Assembly (NCBI GenBank): GCA_009695395.1
Contig: SIBB01000023.1
Location: forward strand, 1 to 17,724
Direction: 5' to 3'
DNA length: 17,724 nt
DNA from: Pedosphaera sp.
Lineage (GTDB): Bacteria > Verrucomicrobiota > Verrucomicrobiia > Limisphaerales > SXTU01
This document shows, in pieces, positions 13,726-17,724 of the stretch (positions are counted from its first letter, which is position 1; each line of letters opens with the position of its first letter). Made by a program: the position numbers and the translations under genes. A model generated the notes under the pieces. That model saw only the letters and a program-made list of their open reading frames with translations. It had not been told where the DNA came from and ran no database searches.

Positions 13726-16194
13726 TCACAGCGCCTGCTTGAGCTTCTCGACGGCGTAGCACTCGATGGCGTCGCCGAGTTGGAACTCGTTGAATCCGTC
13801 AATGCGGATGCCGCATTCGAGACCGGAGCGGACTTCGTTGACCTCGTCCTGGAAGCGGCGCAGCGAGAGGGTGACGCCTTCGTAAAGGAGGTTTTTCTTC
13901 CGCATGACGCGGACCTTGCCCTTGACGATGCGGCCGAGCGTGACGGAGCAGCCGGCGACGGCGCCGCCCTTGGACAGCTCGAAGATTTGCCGGACCTCGG
14001 CGCTGCCGACGACGACATCCTTGAGGGTAGGCGGGAGCAGGCCAGCCATGGCTTCCTTCACCTCGTCGATCAGCTCGTAGATGATGGCGTAGAGCTTGAT
14101 CTGGACGGCGAACTGTTTGGCTTTCTCGTTGGTGCCGGAGTCAATGCGGGTGTGGAAACCGAGGATGACGCACTTGGAAGCGCCGGCGAGGTCCACATCC
14201 GACTCGGTGACGGTGCCGACGGCGTAGTGGACGATATCGAGAGCGACCTTGTTGGTCTCGATCTTCCTGAGCGCCTCGACGATGGCTTCGACGGAACCTT
14301 GTGTGTCCGCCTTGACGACGACCTTGAGGGTGAGCTGCTGGTTCTCCGCAATCTTGGCGAAGAGGTTTTCCAGCGTGACGCGCGGCCGGCGGTCCTCGGC
14401 ATCGGTGGCCTTCTCTGCCAACTCGCGCTCCTCCGCGATGTCGCGGGCCGAGCGTTCGTTATCGACGACAACAAACTCGATGCCGGCCTCGGGCACGCCG
14501 TTGAGGCCGAGCACGCGCACGGCGACGGACGGGGTGGCGATCTTGAGGCGTTCGCCCTCTTCATTGATGAGGGCGCGGACGCGCCCGTGGTGGGAGCCGC
14601 AGAGAATGACGTCGCCGACCTTGAGAGTGCCCTTGCGGACGAGGACGGTGGCGGTGGGGCCGCCGGCTTGGAGTCCGGACTCGATGACGTTGCCCTTGGC
14701 CTTGCGGTCAGGGTTGGCCTTGAGCTCCAGCAAGTCGGTCTGGAAGACAATCATCTCCAGCAACTTGTCGATGCCTTGCTTTGTCACTGCGGAACAGTCC
14801 ACGAAGAGCGTGGTGCCGCCCCATTCGTCGGGCGTGAGGCCCTTTTCCTGAAGCTGCTGGCGGACGCGGGTGGGGTTCGCGTTCGGGTGGTCGCACTTGT
14901 TGACGGCGACGAGGATCGGGACTTTCGCGGCCAGCGCGTGTGAGAGGGCTTCGAGCGTCTGTGGCATGACGCCGTCGTTGGCCGCGACGACGAGGACGAC
15001 GAGGTCGGTGACGTTCGCGCCGCGCGCACGCATGGCGGAGAAGGCGGCGTGGCCGGGGGTGTCGAGGAAGGTGATTTGCGCCTGCTCGCCCTTCTTCTCC
15101 GGGTGCGGGACGGTGATGGTGTAGGCGCCGATGTGCTGGGTGATGCCGCCGGATTCGCCGGCGGCGACGTTGGCCTTGCGGATGACGTCGAGGAGCGAGG
15201 TTTTGCCATGGTCCACGTGGCCCATGATGGTGACGACGGGCGGACGGGTCTTGAGGTCCTCGGGTTTGTCGTCGATCGGATCGGCTTCGACTTTCTTGGG
15301 CGCGGCGTGGATGTGGCCTTCGCCCTTGGCGCGTTTCTCGACCTCGAACTTGAAGCCGTGCTTGGCGCAGAGCTTGATGGCGACGGGTTCGTCCACCGCC
15401 TGGTTCACGTTGGCGAAAATGCCCATCTGCATCAGGTCTGCAATGAGCTGGAAGGGCTTCCGGCGCATCTGTTCCGCGAGGTCGCGGACGACGATGGGCG
15501 GCTTCATCATGATGATCTGCGCGCTGGAGGGGAGTGATGCGCGGGGATCAACGGGCTTCGGAGGAGGGGGAGGTGTGGCAGGCCCGCGTTGCTGCTGGCC
15601 GTAACCTGGTCGGGCAGCTTGGTAGCCACCGCGGTTGTCACCCGGGCGATTGCCCTGAAAGCCGCGGGTGTCACCCGGGCGCGCAACCTGCGTGAGGCCA
15701 GCGGGGGCGCGGCGGTCATCACGGGCGGGTTCGGGGCGGCGTGCCGCAAATTTGGAAAGGTCAACGCGGCCGATCAGCTGGCCCACAGTCGGCTTAGGAG
15801 GCTCGGAGGGCGGCGGCGGAACGACGGGGGCAAGGGGGGAGGCTGCGGCTGGCGTGGCGGGGGCCACTGGTTCAGGCGCGGCTTCAACTCCCAGTTCGAC
15901 GTGCGCAATGGCTGCGGATGGCGGCTCTGCCGGCGCAGGCGCGGCAGCTTCGACGGCTTGCGGCTCCGGCTCTGGGGCGGTGATGAGGACGACGGGGGCG
16001 GGGGCCTCGACGACGGGGGCCGGCACGGCAGGCTTCATCGGACCGAGTTTTTCCTCGAGGAACTCGGCTGTTATCTTGTCGAGGGAGCTGGAGGGAACCT
16101 TAGCTTCCTTGATGCCCAGCTCTTTGGCGATGGCAAGCACCTGCTTGCTCTCGATGCCGAGCCTCTTGGCAATGTCGTAAATTCGAACGGGCAT
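13726..16194 (-). CDS. infB: Translation initiation factor IF-2
   Basis: An 822-residue IF-2, the GTPase that brings initiator tRNA to the 30S subunit and promotes subunit joining. Order: an IF2_N domain (1-50, MPVRIYDIAKRLGIE), a low-complexity Ala/Pro/Glu then Gly/Arg-rich linker (about 55-225), a second IF2_N-like segment (about 232-285), the G domain (about 317-485) with G1 GHVDHGKT (325-332), G2 GGITQHIG (349-356), G3 DTPGH (378-382), G4 NKCD (432-435) and G5 SAV (468-470), then domain II, the IF-2 domain III and the C-terminal fMet-tRNA-binding barrel to 822. ATG 16192-16194 is preferred because it begins at the conserved IF2_N start. A TTG 48 bases upstream is in frame but would add a non-family peptide and run through a hairpin. 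It follows nusA by 53 bases, which contain a terminator-like stem-loop. Confidence 0.97.
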   Translation of the reverse strand: MPVRIYDIAKRLGIESKQVLAIAKELGIKEAKVPSSSLDKITAEFLEEKLGPMKPAVPAPVVEAPAPVVLITAPEPEPQAVEAAAPAPAEPPSAAIAHVELGVEAAPEPVAPATPAAASPLAPVVPPPPSEPPKPTVGQLIGRVDLSKFAARRPEPARDDRRAPAGLTQVARPGDTRGFQGNRPGDNRGGYQAARPGYGQQQRGPATPPPPPKPVDPRASLPSSAQIIMMKPPIVVRDLAEQMRRKPFQLIADLMQMGIFANVNQAVDEPVAIKLCAKHGFKFEVEKRAKGEGHIHAAPKKVEADPIDDKPEDLKTRPPVVTIMGHVDHGKTSLLDVIRKANVAAGESGGITQHIGAYTITVPHPEKKGEQAQITFLDTPGHAAFSAMRARGANVTDLVVLVVAANDGVMPQTLEALSHALAAKVPILVAVNKCDHPNANPTRVRQQLQEKGLTPDEWGGTTLFVDCSAVTKQGIDKLLEMIVFQTDLLELKANPDRKAKGNVIESGLQAGGPTATVLVRKGTLKVGDVILCGSHHGRVRALINEEGERLKIATPSVAVRVLGLNGVPEAGIEFVVVDNERSARDIAEERELAEKATDAEDRRPRVTLENLFAKIAENQQLTLKVVVKADTQGSVEAIVEALRKIETNKVALDIVHYAVGTVTESDVDLAGASKCVILGFHTRIDSGTNEKAKQFAVQIKLYAIIYELIDEVKEAMAGLLPPTLKDVVVGSAEVRQIFELSKGGAVAGCSVTLGRIVKGKVRVMRKKNLLYEGVTLSLRRFQDEVNEVRSGLECGIRIDGFNEFQLGDAIECYAVEKLKQAL

Positions 16195-16234
16195 AAAAAC
16201 TTGCGCGCCCGGGAGGTGGACCTCGCGGGCGCGC
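16195..16234 (-). terminator. Terminator-like hairpin with U5 tract abutting the infB start
   Basis: On the minus strand a perfect 9-base-pair stem GCGCGCCCG / CGGGCGCGC (16226-16234 with 16203-16211), a C/C mismatch, and a further 4 base pairs (GAGG / CCTC) close a UCCA tetraloop. Then come AAG, TTTTT and the infB ATG. The stem is very GC-rich and resembles an intrinsic terminator, but it lies inside the conserved nusA-infB operon and its base is 8 bases from the start codon, so it may also hide the ribosome-binding region. Confidence 0.6.
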
Positions 16235-16247
16235 TCAAACAATCAAA

Positions 16248-17519
16248 CTACGCCAGCGCACCTGCGAGGGCACCGGCCTTGGCCGCTTCTTTGATGGCGG
16301 CTAGCACCTCGCCAGCTTGCTCGCCAATCTGCGGAATCTCTTTCAAATCAGCTTCCTCAGCCTGTGTCACGACGTCCTCGAGTGCGTGGAAGCCGGTGTT
16401 CACCAGCGCCTCGGCCATCTCACGGGATACGCCCGGCACGGCGGCGAAGGCTTCAATCGCGTGCAGGATCTTGTTCTCGATGCCGTGGCTCGCGACGGCC
16501 TCAGCGTCAATGTTCACAGCCCATCCGGTGAGCCGGGAGGCGAGGCGGGCGTTCTGGCCGCGCTTGCCGATGGCGAGGGAAAGCTGGCTCTCATCCACGA
16601 GAATTTTCAGCGCGTGGTTAACCTCGTCCACCGTGACGGACTTCAGAACGGCGGGTGCGAGCGCGTTCGTGATGTATATCTTGATGTTCGTGTCCCACTT
16701 GATGATGTCCATCTTCTCGTTGTTCAGCTCGCGGACGATGTTCTTCACACGCTGACCACGGAGACCGACACACGCGCCGACGGGGTCCACCTTTGGGTCG
16801 CGGCTGAAAACGGCCAGCTTCGTGCGGAAACCCGGCTCACGGGCGGCTCCCTTGACTTCGACCGTGCCGTTGGCGATTTCGGAGACCTCGAGCTTGAAGA
16901 GCTTCAAGACAAACTCCGGCGCGGCGCGGCTGAGGATGATCTCAGGGCCATGCGGTCCGTTCTCGACGGCTTTGACGTAGCAGCGGATGCGCTCGCCGAT
17001 CTGATATTCCTCGGTCGGGACGCGCTCGCGGTTGGGGAGCAGCGCCTCATAGCGGCCCAAGTCCATGATGACATCCGAGCGCTCAAAGCGCCGGACGGTG
17101 CCGCTGACGAGGTCGCCGACTCGGTCCTTGAACTCCTCGAAAATGAGGGCCTTCTCCGCCCGACGGACTTGGGAGAGCAGGGCCTGCTTGGCGTATTGGG
17201 CAGCGACGCGCCCAAAGCCGGTGGGGGTGACCTCCACTTCAAGCTCGTCGCCGATCTGCGAGTCCGCCTTCTTTCTGCGCGCCTCGGTGAGGGAAATCTG
17301 GTCGTGTTTGGAGATGACTTTTTCCGCGACGATAAGCTTGGCGAAGGCCTTGATGTCACCGGTCTTGGGGTCAATCAGGCATCGCAGCTCGCGAGCCGGG
17401 CCGACCGCCTTTTTGGCCGCGGAGACGAGTGCTTCCTGAACAGCACCGACGAGGACATCCTTGCTGATGCCCTTCTCGCGTTCCCAGAATTCCAAGATGG
17501 CTAGAAAATCAGCGTTCAT
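16248..17519 (-). CDS. nusA: Transcription termination/antitermination factor NusA
   Basis: A 423-residue NusA, which binds RNA polymerase and nascent RNA to control pausing, intrinsic termination and antitermination. Order: the polymerase-binding N-terminal domain (about 1-125), an S1 domain (about 135-200, starting GDLVSGTVRR), KH1 (about 230-285, with GACVGLRGQRVKNI at 248-261), KH2 (about 300-345, with AIGKRGQNARLASRLTGW at 316-333), and a C-terminal helix-hairpin-helix tail (about 350-415) ending Ala-rich. Length is usual for a NusA with a short C-terminal extension. ATG 17517-17519 fits the family start; no Shine-Dalgarno is evident. No rimP frame lies in the 205 bases upstream. The leader contains a candidate promoter and an intrinsic-terminator-like structure, so expression may be attenuated, possibly by NusA itself; that is inference. 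Confidence 0.97.
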   Translation of the reverse strand: MNADFLAILEFWEREKGISKDVLVGAVQEALVSAAKKAVGPARELRCLIDPKTGDIKAFAKLIVAEKVISKHDQISLTEARRKKADSQIGDELEVEVTPTGFGRVAAQYAKQALLSQVRRAEKALIFEEFKDRVGDLVSGTVRRFERSDVIMDLGRYEALLPNRERVPTEEYQIGERIRCYVKAVENGPHGPEIILSRAAPEFVLKLFKLEVSEIANGTVEVKGAAREPGFRTKLAVFSRDPKVDPVGACVGLRGQRVKNIVRELNNEKMDIIKWDTNIKIYITNALAPAVLKSVTVDEVNHALKILVDESQLSLAIGKRGQNARLASRLTGWAVNIDAEAVASHGIENKILHAIEAFAAVPGVSREMAEALVNTGFHALEDVVTQAEEADLKEIPQIGEQAGEVLAAIKEAAKAGALAGALA

Positions 17520-17537
17520 AATTCAAGCCGTGCCTGC

Positions 17538-17551
17538 GCCCCTTCAGGGGC
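17538..17551 (-). promoter_or_regulatory. Short perfect hairpin before the nusA start
   Basis: GCCCC-TGAA-GGGGC on the minus strand gives a 5-base-pair all-GC stem with a TGAA loop. It ends 18 bases before the nusA ATG and follows directly on the T8 tract of the terminator-like structure. It may shape the translation start region of nusA. Confidence 0.5.
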
Positions 17552-17606
17552 AAAAAAAAGCCGGAAAAAATTCCGACTTCACACGCTGGCGAACCAGCGA
17601 CTTCAT
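17544..17606 (-). CDS. Possible 20-codon upstream ORF in the nusA leader
   Basis: ATG 17604-17606 opens a 20-codon frame ending at TGA 17544-17546; the peptide would be MKSLVRQRVKSEFFPAFFCP. It starts only about 7 bases after the predicted transcript start, so it would be almost leaderless, and it runs through the whole terminator hairpin and its T-tract. Four Phe codons come from the T-runs of the terminator, so the Phe-rich look may be accidental. The bases before its ATG resemble those before the nusA ATG. Whether it is translated is unknown; I report it because a ribosome on it would disrupt the terminator. Confidence 0.2.
   Translation of the reverse strand: MKSLVRQRVKSEFFPAFFCP
17552..17578 (-). 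terminator. Intrinsic terminator-like hairpin upstream of nusA
   Basis: On the minus strand AGTCGGAA-TTTT-TTCCGGCT forms an 8-base-pair stem (one G·U) immediately followed by a run of eight T (17552-17559 on the plus strand, as A). This is a textbook intrinsic terminator in form. It either ends a transcript from outside the window or acts as an attenuator between the candidate promoter at 17619-17647 and nusA. Confidence 0.65.
17584..17599 (-). promoter_or_regulatory. UUCG-loop hairpin in the nusA leader
   Basis: CGCTGG-TTCG-CCAGCG on the minus strand is a perfect 6-base-pair stem with a UUCG tetraloop. It lies just upstream of the terminator-like structure and is flanked on both sides by the direct repeat TGAAGTCG. 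It could be a nucleating leader element; no tRNA or known RNA family fits. Confidence 0.45.
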
Positions 17607-17618
17607 TAACCGTGCTGT

Positions 17619-17647
17619 AACGTATGAGGGGCAAAAAACACCGTCAA
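17619..17647 (-). promoter_or_regulatory. Candidate promoter for nusA
   Basis: TTGACG (17642-17647, 5/6 to the -35 consensus), a 17-base spacer and TACGTT (17619-17624, 3/6 to the -10 consensus) on the minus strand. The predicted start near 17613 gives a leader of about 94 bases containing three hairpins. The weak -10 box limits confidence. Confidence 0.4.
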
Positions 17648-17724
17648 GCCTCATTTCCGTAACTGGAGGCCCTCTCGTAGCCCTGATGCAAGCCTTGCTC
17701 CTTCCCTTTCGCGTCAGGCCGAGG

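Noticed and set aside
16195..16242. Upstream TTG start for infB
   Set aside because: It would add a 16-residue peptide not typical of IF-2 and translate through the strong hairpin; the ATG at 16194 begins exactly at the conserved IF2_N sequence.
17580..17640. tRNA- or tmRNA-like 3' half in the nusA leader (GGTTCG within a stem)
   Set aside because: The loop is only four bases instead of the seven of a T-loop, and there is no acceptor stem or D/anticodon arm.

Overview
The window is high-GC bacterial chromosome. It most resembles a Verrucomicrobiota (PVC superphylum) genome. That is an inference from gene content: a secreted two-domain DUF1080 lipoprotein, Tat-exported Gfo/Idh/MocA and DMF-amidohydrolase-like proteins, an H-X9-DG prepilin-like protein, and a nusA-infB-rbfA-DHH-truB-ribF block. 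No mobile element, CRISPR array, rRNA or tRNA is seen. No gene-free stretch exceeds 300 bases; the longest are 9264-9512 (holding a decayed prepilin start) and 17520-17724 (the nusA leader).

Layout. Bases 1-2365 (+) hold the end of a sugar phosphate isomerase/epimerase-like gene, a small hypothetical gene, a short MetE-like methyltransferase and an ArsC/Spx-family thioredoxin-fold protein whose start overlaps the preceding stop (ATGA). Bases 2484-6242 (-) hold, in transcription order, a CorA-type Mg2+/Co2+ transporter, a soluble PAS histidine kinase and a two-domain DUF1080 lipoprotein. A Tat-exported oxidoreductase (6379-7707, +) is divergent from corA and converges on a Tat-exported DMFA2-like protein (7719-9263, -). 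Bases 9409-10326 (-) carry prepilin-like sequence: a frameshifted full-length gene, and after it a decayed 28-codon copy of a prepilin N-terminus.

Bases 10479-17519 (-) are the conserved translation/transcription block, read nusA > infB > rbfA > nrnA-like DHH > truB > ribF. It couples transcription elongation/termination (NusA), translation initiation (IF-2), 30S maturation (RbfA), nanoRNA/pAp turnover (DHH), tRNA pseudouridine-55 formation (TruB) and flavin cofactor synthesis (RibF). rimP, often next to nusA, is not in the 205 bases upstream.

The least explained material lies between genes. (i) Four unrelated short-period repeats (unit about 7-11 nt), three with inverted arms, sit in the corA/kinase, prepilin/ribF, ribF/truB and rbfA/infB gaps. 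(ii) Terminator-like hairpins lie on both sides of nusA: one with a U8 tract in the presumed leader, where a 20-codon ORF also overlaps it, and one with a U5 tract abutting the infB start codon. (iii) Few genes have a recognisable Shine-Dalgarno sequence. I see no discrete new multi-gene system; the repeats and the nusA-flanking hairpins are the best candidates for undescribed biology.
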